A stretch of 64,000 nt of DNA, from NCBI GenBank assembly GCA_014529385.2, contig CM043944.1, positions 175,855,240 to 175,919,239 of the forward strand. Reading direction: 5' to 3'. Below the pieces are notes generated by a model, which made no database searches, was not told where the DNA came from, and worked only from the letters and a program-made list of their open reading frames with translations. A program made the position numbers and the translations under genes. Source of the DNA: Adiantum capillus-veneris (lineage: Eukaryota; Streptophyta; Polypodiopsida; Polypodiales; Pteridaceae). Shown one piece after another: positions 38,004-50,769 of this stretch (positions within the stretch are counted from its first letter, which is position 1; each line of letters opens with the position of its first letter).

Positions 38004-39689
38004 CTAGGGTTTCCAGTGCAATGCTGTTTGTTTTTTCAGGTAGGGGAGGTGCTCCTCTCCATTTGAATACAGGTAAGTGTACATTCCCTTCAAATCTCCA
38101 GGTACGCATCTATTGATTTGGTGTTATTCCATTTTTAGTATGCTTTGCTTGGTTTTTCAAGACGTCTAAGTACGCTTGAATGTTACAGAGCCATGCCAAG
38201 GGCATGTCGGCACAAAGTATTTTGGGCCAAGTGTCCAATCTATCTTTCTGTCTTATGTTGTTACGAATCTCCTTGTATGGTTCAATTTGGCACATGTTGT
38301 CACATGGGATACAACATGGTCTAGGAACTCAAGGAGTTTAGTTTAGCTAGTGTGGAGCAAGGCTAATGAGGGTCCCTCTCACTCCCATCGTAGAGTGTTT
38401 GCAGTTACCTCCACACACAAGTACATCTTGTACTTGAAGGATGTTCTTTTTTACACATCCTTACATGAGACATATTCCACATGTGGAGAATATGAGTCTC
38501 TGGACTGACACTGGCGTCATTATTTCAAGTACATGTCACGACAAAGTCCCTAGGTGCTGGTCACATCTGTTTTCTGGGCCATTTTTAGCACGACGTATCA
38601 GGAGCAATTTCGTGGCCAAAAATTGTCGGATTCTTAGAATGACTTGTTAAGGTACAAGTACTGCTAAACAACATTAGAGATGGTTGTTTATACATATGGC
38701 AAGGCTATAAGTTGTTAATGAAAAAGTTTCATTGTATGTACCTAGAAGTGATCAATGTTTCACCTTCTATTGTGATTCAGACGTTTCAGCAAGGCTTGCA
38801 AAAGATTGCAACTAAAAGTATTTAGTTTCTTTTGAGAACTATTTACATTCCTTTTAATGTGTGTTAGGCGCATCACATTTGCCATAAGTATTGGCAAGGA
38901 TCATTATGGATATACAGGTTCCGGTTAGTTTTTGCTAAATGCATGCACACTAGGTGTTATGGTCCCTAGTGTTTAGCAAAAGCTGATTTGGAACGGCATG
39001 CATATTCCTCAGGTTTTTGCTTATGAAGCATTTTTGCACTCTATGTGCACTATCTCTATGAGATTACTTTTGGGTCTACTAATCACCAATAGAGGTCATG
39101 GCTCGGTTTGGGCGTTTGTGGATTTTTTCAAGTTAACCATGATGGTTATTTCGGACATTGTTGATTCCTCACCAATGTTATACACTACTGTGATTCCCCG
39201 TTTACCAGTCATCTGGGACGACTGTCTGTAAACCGTGAGGAAAACACACCTTAGTACTATCAGTACTCCAAGGAGATAGGCAAATTACAAAGAGGATCTG
39301 CTAGGGTTTCCAGTGCAATGCTGTTTGTTTTTTCAGGTAGGGGAGGTGCTCCTCTCCATTTGAATACAGGTAAGTGTACATTACCTTCAAATCTCCAGGT
39401 ACGCATCTATTGATTTGGTGTTATTCCATTTTAGTATGCTTTACTTGGTTTTTCAAGACGTCTAAGTACGCTTGAATGTTACAGAGCCATGCCAAGGGCA
39501 TGTCGGCACAAAGTATTTTGGGCCAAGTGTCCAATCTATCTTTCTGTCTTATGTTGTTACGAACCTCCTTGTACGGTTCAATTTGGCACATGTTGTCACA
39601 TGAGATACAACATGGTCTAGGAACTCAAGGAGTTTAGTTTAGCTAGTGTGGAGCAAGGCTAATGAGGGTCCCTCTCACTCCCATCGTAG
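38004..39689. repeat. 390-bp direct duplication within the LARD-like interior
   Basis: 38004-38393 and 39301-39689 are nearly identical (CTAGGGTTTCCAGTGCAATG ... CTCACTCCCATCGTAG), with only a few base changes, and are separated by about 0.9 kb. Confidence 0.95.
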
Positions 39690-39786
39690 GAGTACTCTGC
39701 TAATGTATGCTCTTAGCAGATCCTTTAGCCTATATAAGGGGCGGTAGGGAGGAGGATCCTATGTTCAGTTACCCTAGGTCTTATAC

Positions 39787-41095
39787 TACTATAATAAAGC
39801 AATCTAGATCCGCATGTGGGAACGACATAACACTCAAGGCATCCTGGTGTAGGACTCACTATGCATAGAATGCCAGAGTAGTAGTAAGACATATTTGGTA
39901 AGGCATCCACTTTCGACCAAAGGTCAAATCCACCCATATAATAAGATCAACCAAGTATTCTCGTTTGCAAGCTGAAATATTGTCTAATTAAAACAACCCA
40001 TGATAACCAGGGTATAGTTGAAGCTTGTCTCGTTGTCGAATAGAACCCTCTCCCTAGTATGTATGATGATTAAAATGCATATGCAACTATGAATGTAGTT
40101 ATCTACTGGAAAATAGAAAAATTCTATTTAATCACTTTTTCCCTAGTCTTTTCCACGAGCCATTGCCCCAAAAATGTACAATCATATCTACTACTAGTAA
40201 TGTAACGTAATGCGATTTGTAATTTTTCTCCTTTGCCATTATCTTTAGTGTTGTACCATACTATATTGAAGTTGTTATTGCATATTTCTTGATACTGGCT
40301 CATTTCTTTGCCTCTCTATGACATATCTGATATTGTTGTTACTACTTCCTGATGGTAGCTAATTTTTAGTGAAGGATGCTCATTCTTATGCCAGAATTGG
40401 ATATCAAAAACCTTTGTTTCAAGAGCCCTACTTTAGCATATCTGAATAGTTGGTCATTAATCATCATATGTTTGTGCATTTCCTAAGTTTTTGGATAGCC
40501 TTTTGTAGATTAGCTCATAATTATCAATATTACGACTCTGTACCAAGTATAAGATCATTCTAACTATTGTCTAAATCAAGCATCATGATTAGTTTTTCAT
40601 TTGAGTTATTATTTGATCTTACTACCGCTTTTATACAAGCTCAATATCTACTATCTGCCCAGGTTTGTAGACCATTTCCCCAGATTATGTAACTCTTTCA
40701 TTCTCTTTTATTGGCACATGACGCTCTCCCTAAAGATAATCAAACTTCTTATCGATTTCCTTGGTTGATACAACAAGAAATCATCTTTAGTACGTCTTTA
40801 GAAACACTTTTGCTAATAAAGATAAGTAATTTGGAATCATCACCAAAACCTAGCATTCTTCATTTGATCACTATGTTCAAACGAGCGGGGAAATAATCTA
40901 CGACAAGATTTGGCCATACCACTATAAGTCCTCTTTTCCTTTCGTTTTCTCATTACAAAGTCATTTACCGCATCGAGGAGCTGTGTGTGACAAAATACAA
41001 TTGTCACTTGACATCTGCATTCGCTCTCTTCTTCCATATCTTGAACCTGACAAAGAAGCATATCATGAAATCTTTACTTTTCCAACAATGCTGAG
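39787..41095. other. AT-rich flank, no gene seen
   Basis: This stretch lies between the LARD-like element and the 3' end of the F-box gene. No convincing coding region is present. It should contain the F-box 3' flank. Confidence 0.4.
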
Positions 41096-41099
41096 AAAA

Positions 41100-41232
<133 letters not shown>

Positions 41233-41556
41233 CTAACAATATGCTAACAGGCAAGATGCTTACAATGTAAACAATATTTGCAGACAACACTTGAACATTA
41301 AGGTAGCCAAGACAATCAACCATAACAAAGCAAACTTGGTCTCGGGTGGTAGACCACCATGCAATCTTCGATTGGCCTACAGGGCACTACATACCATGAG
41401 TTCCGAGCAAGGTCATACACAAGGACGGGGCTTTTCCCAAAAACTACGTCTTGCGACTGCAAAAAGAAAACAGATCCCTCTCCTCTAAGGGTCCTAAAGC
41501 GCCAACGAGGATCGTACGGCTCAAAGAGACGCTTAGGGGTTCTTGCCACCTCAACC

Positions 41557-41878
41557 TGTAAAGAATGAGGATGCAAGAGAGCTACACAAGACAAGCAAAA
41601 AGCACACAGAGATGGAAAGCTTCTTCTTCTTCTTCACAGAAAAGAGAGTACAAAATGACTAAGTGCTAAAGCTGAAAAGTAGCACATATGTACATGCGGT
41701 CACTAAGTGTGAACTCGCTAGAAGCGTACTAGGCTAGCACTATAAGTGTAGTCCAGCTGTAGAATCACTGGCAGAGATCCTCCGTGTCGGTCACCTAACG
41801 CGCCAGTGAGTAAATGCCGTAAGCGGCCAAGACCCGTAGTGGATGCCAGCTCAAGGTGTAGAGCTCGACATCTCAACA
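41557..41878 (-). repeat. Copia 3' LTR
   Basis: TGTAAAGAATGAGG...CATCTCAACA on the plus strand, next to the polypurine tract. It differs from the other LTR at three sites: A/C in the AAGCAAAAAGC block, G/A in GAAGCGTAC and A/G in GGCTAGCAC. Confidence 0.97.
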
Positions 41879-44800
41879 CTCCCCCTCGAGCTCTGCATGT
41901 CGCAGAGTCCAAGCATAGTCCGAAAACGTCGAAGCTTCTCAGCTCCGAGGGCCTTGGTAAAGATATCCGCTATCTGCTCCTCTGTGCTGACGTAGACCAA
42001 GTCGATGTCGCCCGCTAACACTCGCTCTCGAACGTAGTGGTAATGGACCTCTATGTGTTTGGTCCTAGCATGGAACACTGGGTTCCTAGCCAACTGCATG
42101 CTGCTGAGGTTGTCACAATGAATGACAATCTGCTGGTCCACCTGCACTCCCAAGTCCTCAAGTAATGTGCGTAGCCAAGCTACCTCGCACGCCGCAACTG
42201 CTGCACCTCTGTACTCGGCCTCTGTGCTCGATAAAGCAACCGTAGGCTGCTTTTTGCTGCTCCAAGTAACAACAACACTCCCAAAAGAGAACATGAATCC
42301 ACTCGTAGATCTCCTATCAACAATGCTACCTGCCCAATCTGCATCTGTATACCCATACAATGCTAATGGTGCATCTGCTGCATAGAACAATGCGTAGTCA
42401 AGAGTCCCTTGCACATACCTAAGTGTGCGTCGTACTCCATCCAAATGTGGCTTCCTCGGAAGCTGCATGAACTGACTCTCCAAGCCTACTGTGTAGCTCA
42501 AGTCTGGCCTTGTGATAGTCAAGTAGATTAGACTACCCACCATCTTCCTGTACATATTGACATCCTCAACAACATCACCCTTCTCTGCACTCAGCTTTGC
42601 ATTCACATCCAAGGGAATGGAAATCGGCTTACAATCAGCCATACCATACTTTGACAACATGTCCAAAGCATATTGTCTCTGTGACAGCCATACACCCTCT
42701 GGAGTCTTGATCACCTCAATGCCACGAAAGTAGCGCAACTTGCCCAAATCTTTCATTTCAAACTCCTGTTTGAGAAGACCCTTCACATGGTCAATCTCCA
42801 TAGCATTGTCACCAACAATAATAAGGTCATCTACATATATGGTAATGACCACAATCCCCACATCACTCTCACGTACATAGAGTGAATGATCAGCATGAGC
42901 TCTCCTAAAACCATTACTGACAAGATACTTGGCAATCCTGTCATACCATGCTCTAGAGCCCTGCTTCAAACCATACAAAGCTTTGAGAAGTCTAAATACA
43001 TAATCTGGGTAACCTGGATCGAACCTGGATCGACATAACCAGGTGGCTGATCCATATACACTTCCTCTTGCAACTCACCATTCAAGAAGGCATTCTTTAC
43101 ATCCATTTGATGCATAATCCATCCTCTAGATGCAGCCACTGCTATGACAGCTCTCACAGTCGTCATCTTTGCCACTGGAGCAAAGGTCTCCTCATAGTCT
43201 ATGCCATACGTCTGTGCATAACCCTTTGCGACCAGCCTTTCCTTGTGACGCTCAATGTTACCATCAGCCTTATGCTTGGTTTTATACACCCATTTACTGC
43301 CAATAGCTTTCTTGCCACTTGGCAATGGCACCAACTCCCATGTGTCATTTGCTTCCAATGCAGCCATCTCTTCATTCATTGCATCATCCCAATGCACATT
43401 TCCAACTGCATCCTCAAAACATGTGGGCTCCACATCCTGTATCACCTTAGCCATGTAGGCTTGGTGATGCGCTAGATACCCATCATAAGTCAATTTCTGA
43501 ACTGGATTTCTGACTCTATTAGATCTGCGCGGTCCTTGGTCACTCCTTTTCCCTCTAGCATCTTCTTGTACTTTCCTTACACCAGGTGTCCTGACAGCCG
43601 GAATTCCAAATTCCTCATCAAGACTTGGTTCAGAACCATCTGAATCCATGTCTACATGTGAAAAACCTGATGATGCATCAACCATAAAGGGAGGTTCATC
43701 AACCTTTTCCTTTCCTTTTCGTGATACATTCCCTGTACCTATTGGTGGAGTAACCTGCGTACGTAGTCTACCATTCCATGGTTTCTCAACAGAGCCACGA
43801 GAAGAGGACTCTTGTGGTCCACTCAAAACCTGTGACTGTGGCCTCACATTTTGTACAACCACATCATCTTTTACATCAGCCCCAATAGTGCCATGTGCAT
43901 TACTGTACCAGCTGCTCATTTCATCAAAGACTACATCTCTGCTCACTCGTAATTCTCGTGTAGTAGGATTGTAGCACCTGTACCCCTTTTGTTCAAGGGA
44001 ATATCCCACAAGAATACATTTCTCTGCTTTAGGATCCAATTTCCTACGCAACTCATCTGGTACATGCACGTAAGCTATGCAGCCAAACACTTTCAAGTGT
44101 GCCAAATCAGGCTTTGTACCTGTAAACTTTTCCTCAGGTGTTACATCATGCACCGCAGCTGTAGGTGTCCTGTTCATAATGTACACAGCTGTATTTACAG
44201 CTTCAGCCCAGAAATGATGAGGCATGTTCTTCTCATTCATCAATGCACGTGCAACCTCTACAATGTGCCTGTTTTTCCTTTCTGCGACCCCATTCTGCTG
44301 TGGAGTATATCTGCATGTAAACTGCCTGTGTATACCATGCATTCGCAGAAAATCTGAAAAATCATTGGAGAAGTACTCTCCCCCTCCATCTGACCTCAAT
44401 GTCTTGATTTGCATATCTGTCTCCTTCTCAATCATGACTTTGAAGTCTTGAAAGTGACCAAACACTTCACTTTTGTTACGCATGAAGTAGACCCATACTT
44501 TCCTTGTATGGTCATCAATGAAAGAGACATAATACCTGCAACCATGTATACTTGCAGTATCGGTTGGACCCCAAGCATCTGTGTGCACCACCTCAAGTGG
44601 CATTTTACATACATTGCGCTCATGTGGAAATGAGCCCTTTGACTGTTTTCCAAACTGGCATGCTGCACACACTTTATGCATACCATCCACCTTGAATTTG
44701 GGCAAACCTTTTACCATCTGTTTTGATTGCATGCTGCGCAATCTCTGCTCATTGACATGGCCAATGCGTTTGTGCCAAATGTCAACATCAGCCACAACAC

Positions 44801-45407
44801 CTGTGCCCTGTGCAAATAATGCAGCTTTTACCTCAGGCATGTCTACATTCAGCGTAAACATTCTGCCCACACATTTGCCCTCTGTGATCAGCTTACAGCC
44901 ATTCTGGAAATCTTCTACATAACAGCCATTTGGATTGAAGCGAACCTGCAAACCCTGCTCAACCATTTTTCCAACAGAAACAAGATTCTTTGTAATGTTT
45001 GAGACATGAAGTACATCTGCTAAGTACTTTGATTTCCCACTCTTCGTATTTAGAGGTATGTCCCCTACATGAGCAATGGGGTGAGCTGTGTCATCTCCTG
45101 TCTGCACATAGCCTGACACATCTGGTTTGCGCATATCTCTAAACCACTCTCCACGAGACGTCATGTGATTAGAGGCACCTGAATCCACATACCAAACATC
45201 ATCTTGGGTGGAATTCTCTGCAGTCATTGTATTCATTACATGCTGCATAACAAACATGCGCTCGTTTTTGCTGTCATCTGCATCTCTGCTAGTAGATGCA
45301 TAGTTGCCCTGTTCTCTCTTTCTACTTGCTTTTCCCTTTGGACAGTCACGTGACATGTGACCTCTTTCACCACAAGTCCAACATTCTCTACTATCTGGAG
45401 TATGTTG
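41851..45407 (-). pseudogene. Copia pol: knuckle, protease, integrase, RT, RNase H, with an 11-bp duplication frameshift
   Basis: After the TAG the frame gives the CCHC knuckle [14 protein letters not shown], protease [13 protein letters not shown], the GAG-pre-integrase [12 protein letters not shown] with CAACQFGKQ, integrase [22 protein letters not shown] and [20 protein letters not shown], then [22 protein letters not shown] and [20 protein letters not shown]. At 43011-43032 the 11-mer AACCTGGATCG is present twice in tandem; it shifts the frame within the PPGYVDPG region. The correct frame resumes at 42978 ([25 protein letters not shown]) and runs through RNase H (YTDADWAG, SSTEAEYRGA, KHIEVHYHYVRE) to 41851. 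All catalytic motifs are intact, so the duplication and the TAG seem to be the only defects. Confidence 0.95.
43011..43032. repeat. 11-bp tandem duplication breaking copia RT
   Basis: AACCTGGATCG occurs twice head to tail. A single copy would restore the GYVDPGYP reading typical of copia RT. Confidence 0.93.
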
Positions 45408-45410
45408 CTA

Positions 45411-46211
45411 CCTGCTTGATCCTGCACCACGACCTCTTTGACTCCCCCTGCCTTGAGACTGGTTTCCCCTGCCACCTGTATTGTTTTGATTTGATTGACC
45501 TTCCAGAAATTGGCCCCTGCAACCCCTTGGGCCTCGACCACGACCTCTACCTCTACCTCTGTTGGAGTTAGAATAGAAGGCCTGTTCAGAATTATTTCTG
45601 CCATGAAAAGAAGATGTGTCAAGGTTCTTCTCCTCAAGAATAAGCATAGAAATCAAATCTTGGAACACGGGGATGTCGTCTCTTGTATTCATGGAAGACG
45701 TAAAATGTACATACTCATCTCCTAGACCATCCAAGCATGCACGGACAATGTCATCGTCTTCCACTGAGACTTTAATAGATCCAAGAGCCTCAATGATACT
45801 CTTGATCTTCAAGGCATAATCATTGATTGAGAGGTTGTTCCTCTTAACCTGATTTAGCTCCGACTTTAGTTGAAGCTTTCTGGCCTTGGTGTTCACCTCG
45901 AACACTCTGCCTAAGTTTCTCCATGCAATGGCGGGGGTTTCAGCATCCTGTAGATAGCCCATCATGCCATCTGTGATGCTCATAGACAGCCAATACATCA
46001 CTTTGCTCTGGCCTTGTTGCCAGTCCCTCAAAGCTTTCCTTTGTTCTGCTGTAGCATTTTCCTCGGGAATCTCTGGTTCCTTTTCATTGTCTCCTTCTAC
46101 ATAGTCCCAATAACCTTTTCCTTTTAGGAAATTTGTTATTCTGAACTTCCATGCAGGGTAGTTATTTTTCTCAAGCTTCTCAGTAACAATCTGACTGAAA
46201 CCGTCAGACAT
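45411..46211 (-). CDS. Copia gag
   Basis: Starts MSDGFSQIVTEKLEKNNYPA and contains the copia gag signatures NYPAWKFRITNFLKGKGYWD, KVMYWLSMSITDGMMGYLQD, AWRNLGRVFEVNTKARKLQL and IKSIIEALGSIKVSVEDDDI (DUF4219/UBN2-type gag). The C-terminus is Arg/Gly-rich (RGRGRGRGPRG). The frame meets a TAG at 45408-45410, after which the same frame continues into a CCHC zinc knuckle and pol. In most copia elements gag and pol form one frame, so the TAG is either a mutation or a readthrough site; the next codons are CAA CAT. Confidence 0.93.
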
Positions 46212-46523
46212 CTTGAAGCACTAAGACAAAATAGCTGCAATCTGCAAAAACCTGCAAATCTGCTGAACCTGCTATCGTGGTTCCTGTAACGCTTTCTACA
46301 CTCAACGAGTGTCCACAATCAAGCGTTTCACAACCACTGTACTTGTACAGTAAATCTCTGTATACTGCACTTTGGAGACCTGTTCAGAAACTTGTGCGAA
46401 AAACCCCTAAAAAAATTTTCGCTGCGCGAGGCGCCTTCGGCATCTGGTCGTGGATTGCGAACGAAGGGATTGTGATGCTCTTGCTCTCTTAGCCTCTCTT
46501 GCCTGCACCAGGCTCTGATACCA

Positions 46524-46845
46524 TGTAAAGAATGAGGATGCAAGAGAGCTACACAAGACAAGCACAAAGCACACAGAGATGGAAAGCTTCTTCTTCTTCT
46601 TCACAGAAAAGAGAGTACAAAATGACTAAGTGCTAAAGCTGAAAAGTAGCACATATGTACATGCGGTCACTAAGTGTGAACTCGCTAGAAGCATACTAGG
46701 CTGGCACTATAAGTGTAGTCCAGCTGTAGAATCACTGGCAGAGATCCTCCGTGTCGGTCACCTAACGCGCCAGTGAGTAAATGCCGTAAGCGGCCAAGAC
46801 CCGTAGTGGATGCCAGCTCAAGGTGTAGAGCTCGACATCTCAACA
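46524..46845 (-). repeat. Copia 5' LTR
   Basis: Partner of the left LTR. It adjoins the primer binding site and should hold the element's promoter. Confidence 0.97.
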
Positions 46846-47899
46846 CAACCAAGGTGCCAGTTCCTAAGGCGCTGAATTGCAGCTCCCATACCTCAAATCC
46901 AACGGGGCGGCCTTCACCACCAACAAGCGCCCAATGAAGAGTCTCCCTGCATAACTAAGAAAGCTAGGGGTAGACCAGCACATACTAAGGTCCCTTTCCA
47001 TGGCTTCAGGATCAGGATCATTAGAAACAAGAGGTACCTGCACACTGCTCCACGCATCCTCTGCCACATGGTATGCCAGCACATCCATCATGCCATCGGA
47101 GTGATAAAGGCACTTAAAAAGATCGCCATCTGCCACCTTGAGCCCACGGGTGGTCAAAGAACACTTGGTCATGGGGGATGACCCCACCTTCCAGCTTCCA
47201 CTACCTCAAAGGGTACCTTAGGATCCATGTAGCCCCCTCTAAAGAACTTTTTCGTCACCATCACATGATAATGGAGCGGGTCCTGATTGTCAATGGCCAT
47301 GCTCACCTTAGCTATCAGAAGGTGATTGAAAGCAGAGGGAGGATTGGGGAGCAGCCTCAGTGAGCCTGTGAAGCAGTTGAAGACAACGATTGAAGCACAC
47401 GGATCATTGACAATGGTGCAAATCAAACCACCAGCAGAGGCCATAATGTGGAAGCAGTCGAGATAATCATAATCAGCACAGAGGCTTTTCCAACTCAAAC
47501 CACCGAGGAAACATGACAATTTGGCATCAGCTGAAGACATTGGAACAGGGGTGCACCAAGCCTGGCTATTGCTGCTCCAAGCGGTGCGCTTACCTCTCGG
47601 GGGGTCTAGCATCAGAGAGCGCATCAAGAACCATGACTCCTTGGCCTTGTCTGGCAAGGACTCTCCTGCCCCCAAGACCAAACTCCAGGCCTTGCAAACA
47701 CACCCGAGCTGGCAAAGCTCGCGCACAGACAGCCATGAGAATACTTGCTGAACTAACACATCCGAAGGCAGTGGCCCAATGCTGGGGATAATAAGATCCA
47801 GCTGAGGCACCCACCTCTTCTTCTTGGCTTCCGGCCACCGCCAACACTTACCGGTGCTTGTTCGACCATGGGAGCTTTTCATTTTCCATTTGTATTGCT

Positions 47900-48822
47900 C
47901 GTTCCCGCCTCGTGGTCGTGGGCACCACCGAAGCGAGTTCTCTTAACCAAGGCCATTTTACTCACTACTTTAAATGATAAACTTGAAGAAAAGAGTTAAA
48001 GTCCGATAGAATCATAACAACCAAATGGCAGATTAGAATTATTAAAGAATCCTCCTTAGGCAAGAGATTAGATTTTTCCTTCGAGACCTAGCAATTTTAT
48101 GGGTAATTCCTTACTTACCCTATGGGAAATGGCTCTAAGGTTAATTACTTGGCTTAGCTGATTAAGAAATTCAGAATTCTACTAATTGATTCACAAAAGA
48201 GATGAAGTAAGCAAGCTCATTCATTTTCCTCGAGCAATATGAAGATGCAGAATTGTCGCAGGCATGTGTGACATAAAATTCTCTTCTTAATGGCCTAATG
48301 ACGGATTAATTTTCAGCCTTAATCACATTTTAATGTGGGAGAAGATTGAGTCTAATTTAATTACAACACTATTGAGTGGTAAAAGAATGAATTTCATCAT
48401 ATCTACACTATTACTGGCTGACAATTTATTAACTATGCTGCCTAGAGAGAGAATCTTTTCTAATCATGCATTAATCCTTGGTTAAGGATGATGAATGGAT
48501 GCATAATTTAGCTAATTGAATGATGATTATGTAATGGAGTATATCTATGGATATTTAGAGAGCACCTACAGGGAATTATAGCTAGGATTAAGCATAGTAG
48601 CTAAGGAATTTGGAGAATAAAGATGAGAATTAAGAAGAGCAGTAATTAAACCGTGATTAGGGGCTGAGAATCCTCTGATTTTTCTGATCCAATGAATCCT
48701 CAAGATGAGAATTTCGGCAGCACCTCCCTCCTTGCTTCTCCTTCAAAAACTGTGTGTGTACCGGCAGCACCTCCCCAAGGTGTGTATAGGTGTGTGTGTG
48801 TATACTGGGTGTGTGTGTGAGC

Positions 48823-48854
<32 letters not shown>

Positions 48855-49880
48855 CTTTAAATAGGCCTCCTCAAGCTGAAAATCGATTTGTGCTGCTATA
48901 AGCATCTGAGTGAGCACTCAGTCCTTGCATGGCAAGTCTAGTTGCCTACCCACCAAGTGTCCAGTTGGTTTAGTTAACTGGTTCTCACACTTAGTTGCAA
49001 GCTTGGAAACTTCCCAAAGACTCCCACAAGGCAAGAGGGCGCCTCCTAGCTGCTAAAGCTGGTCTGGAGTGGCCTGGAACTTGTTCCCACACAGCCCCGG
49101 GCCCCCAGTGCCTCCCCGGACAATTTTTTGAAAAATTGGTTTTAGGCTAAAACGGGCCATACGAGTCGGATTTTGATGCCGTAAATTGCTATACTGAGCT
49201 CTAACTAAGACGTACTGGACCGAGTACCTGCCATATTTAGCAGCCCCTCGGGGTTCGAAAATGCATTTTTTTCAAATTCGGGGTACGAGTGTAGATTTTC
49301 GAGACAGTCAAAACTAGACGGGTCGAGTGACCAAAAACTTACTATATTTGGAAAATTTTCACAAAAATTATTTTAATTCACATTTCGAAGCTTTATAACT
49401 TTCTAAACATCATGGCACTGACAGAATTTGGAAAACTGCTAAACATAGTAACTTTTTTCCATTATGATCATTTCATGGTACAAGGGTGCTCTTTTTGGTT
49501 GGGGTCAGAGACCTTATAAATAGATTCAGACATGCATATCCATAATCATACTTGCCAATGCTTATGGCTAATGTTATGCTCATAGCTCACTAGAAAAGAA
49601 CCGGATGCTTTTTCCCTACAACTACATGAAAATTGTGGCAACTTTGTTGGACCATAATAGAATGTGAAAATTAATCGCATATAGGTGCCAACAATACAAC
49701 ATGTTCATGAACAGAACATAACTTAACTACATGTATAAACAACCATCCGTTAAATTTGTTTAACAACATTTGTAAACTTAACAAGTCTTACAAGGTATCC
49801 GATAATTTCTGGCCCCATTGAAATTGTTCCTGATATGGCGTGCTCAAAATGGCCTAATAAACGGATTTAACCAGCACCTG
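47900..49880. other. Upstream flank of the F-box gene; no other gene
   Basis: A mostly AT-rich sequence with a GT tract at about 48782-48852. It should contain the F-box promoter, but I cannot pick a confident TATA box. Only low-complexity frames occur. Confidence 0.45.
48782..48852. repeat. Interrupted (GT)n microsatellite
   Basis: GTGTGTGT blocks interrupted by ATAC, GGGTG and AGCATAT, ending in a clean run of about 11 GT units. Confidence 0.9.
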
Positions 49881-49904
49881 GGGACTTTTTTGTGACACAT
49901 AATT

Positions 49905-50760
49905 GAAATAATAGGTACCAGTGTCAGATCCAAAGACTCATTTTCTCCACATGTGGAATATGTCTCAAATAAGGATGTCCAAAAAAAGAACATACTTCAA
50001 GTACAAGATATACTTGCGTGTGGAAGTAATTGTAAACATTCTATGACATGATTGAGATGGACCCTCGTTATCCTTGCTCCACAGTGGCTAAAATCGAACT
50101 CCATGAGTTCCTAGACCATGTTTCTCCCTGTGACAACCTGTGCCAAACAAAACTCTACCATGTAGGTCCTTAACTGCATGATGCAAAAATGTATCTAGAA
50201 CACTACATCCCAAAATTCTTTGCTCCTATATGACCTTGTTATGTATTTGAAGAGAAAAGTGGATGGCAGCATTGAAGCTTATACATCCTATTTGGAAAAA
50301 TCAATCAAATCATATTAAAAAATAAAATAAAACCAAATCATAGTGGTCATGTACCCGTGGTCAGATCCACACAACCAAATCTTCTACGTGGAAAGGCCTA
50401 ATAACACTAATTGAAAGATTAGTGAAAATCAAGCAGTATAAAATGTTAACCTTAACTTGGGTGTTGTCTTTGCAATCCAAAGCCCTTGGTAGAATCTACA
50501 TTATCAAACCCCATGGTTAGACTCTCCATGGAACCTGCTTCTGCCTAGCAGTTGACGTGACCATCATAGTATACCGTATCTAAAAGTGATTGGAATCAAC
50601 TGAAAAAGTTGAGTCCACTATCCCTTGGTGGATGGCATGATTCTTTACGTGAAAGTACAACTATGATGAGATCAAAATGTGACCCTCAACAATGGTGAAG
50701 TGACAGTGTATTAGATGGGTCATACCCCTGAAAATACCACCCGTGGAGACATAATCACTG
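49905..50760 (-). mobile_element. Inverted, diverged relic of the LARD-like interior
   Basis: Its reverse complement aligns along the interior of the LARD-like element (about 37.7-38.5 kb). Shared blocks are GGAGCAAGG(C/A)TAA(T/C)GAGGGTCC, TTGTACTTGAAG(G/T)ATGTTCTTTT, GACATATTCCACATGTGGAG, TTGATTCCAATCA and CAAGGG(C/T)TTGGATTGCAAAG-like text. No gene or LTR is recognisable. It shows that this repeat is a dispersed family. Confidence 0.8.
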
Positions 50761-50769
50761 CTAGAACCA

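Larger units (their letters stand above)
41557..46845 (-). mobile_element. Young Ty1/copia retrotransposon, 5,289 bp, complete with LTRs
   Basis: LTRs at 41557-41878 and 46524-46845 (322 bp each) differ at only three positions. They are flanked by CAACC on both sides (41552-41556 and 46846-46850), a perfect 5-bp target duplication. An initiator-Met primer site (GGTATCAGAGCC on the minus strand, about 46510-46522) adjoins the right LTR. A polypurine tract (GAGGGGGAG) adjoins the left. Gag, CCHC knuckle, protease, integrase, RT and RNase H follow in copia order. It interrupts the F-box gene. Confidence 0.97.
41316..47882 (-). pseudogene. F-box protein gene split by a copia element
   Basis: The start is at 47882. 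The first frame (to 47169) has the F-box near residues 37-65 (LPSDVLVQQVFSWLSVRELC, QLGCVCKAW), then kelch/F-box-associated sequence (VVFNCFTGSLRLLPNPPSAF). A one-base shift near 47190-47200 continues in the frame SWKVGSSPMTKCSLTTRG (47187-46864). A second shift near 46880 gives EVWELQFSALGTGTLV up to the copia insertion at 46846. After removal of the copia and one CAACC copy the frame continues directly as VEVARTPKRLFEPYD at 41556, through VLVYDLARNSWYVV, to the stop at 41316. F-box proteins are substrate adaptors of SCF ubiquitin ligases. The insertion and two frameshifts make this copy dead, unless the frameshifts are sequence errors in an older allele. Confidence 0.9.

Noticed and set aside
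38441-38650. Copia protease-like WTDTGVIISSTCH in the LARD-like interior
   Set aside because: The neighbouring LKDV-like text is in reverse order relative to copia pol, the frame is short, and the inverted relic does not keep it open.
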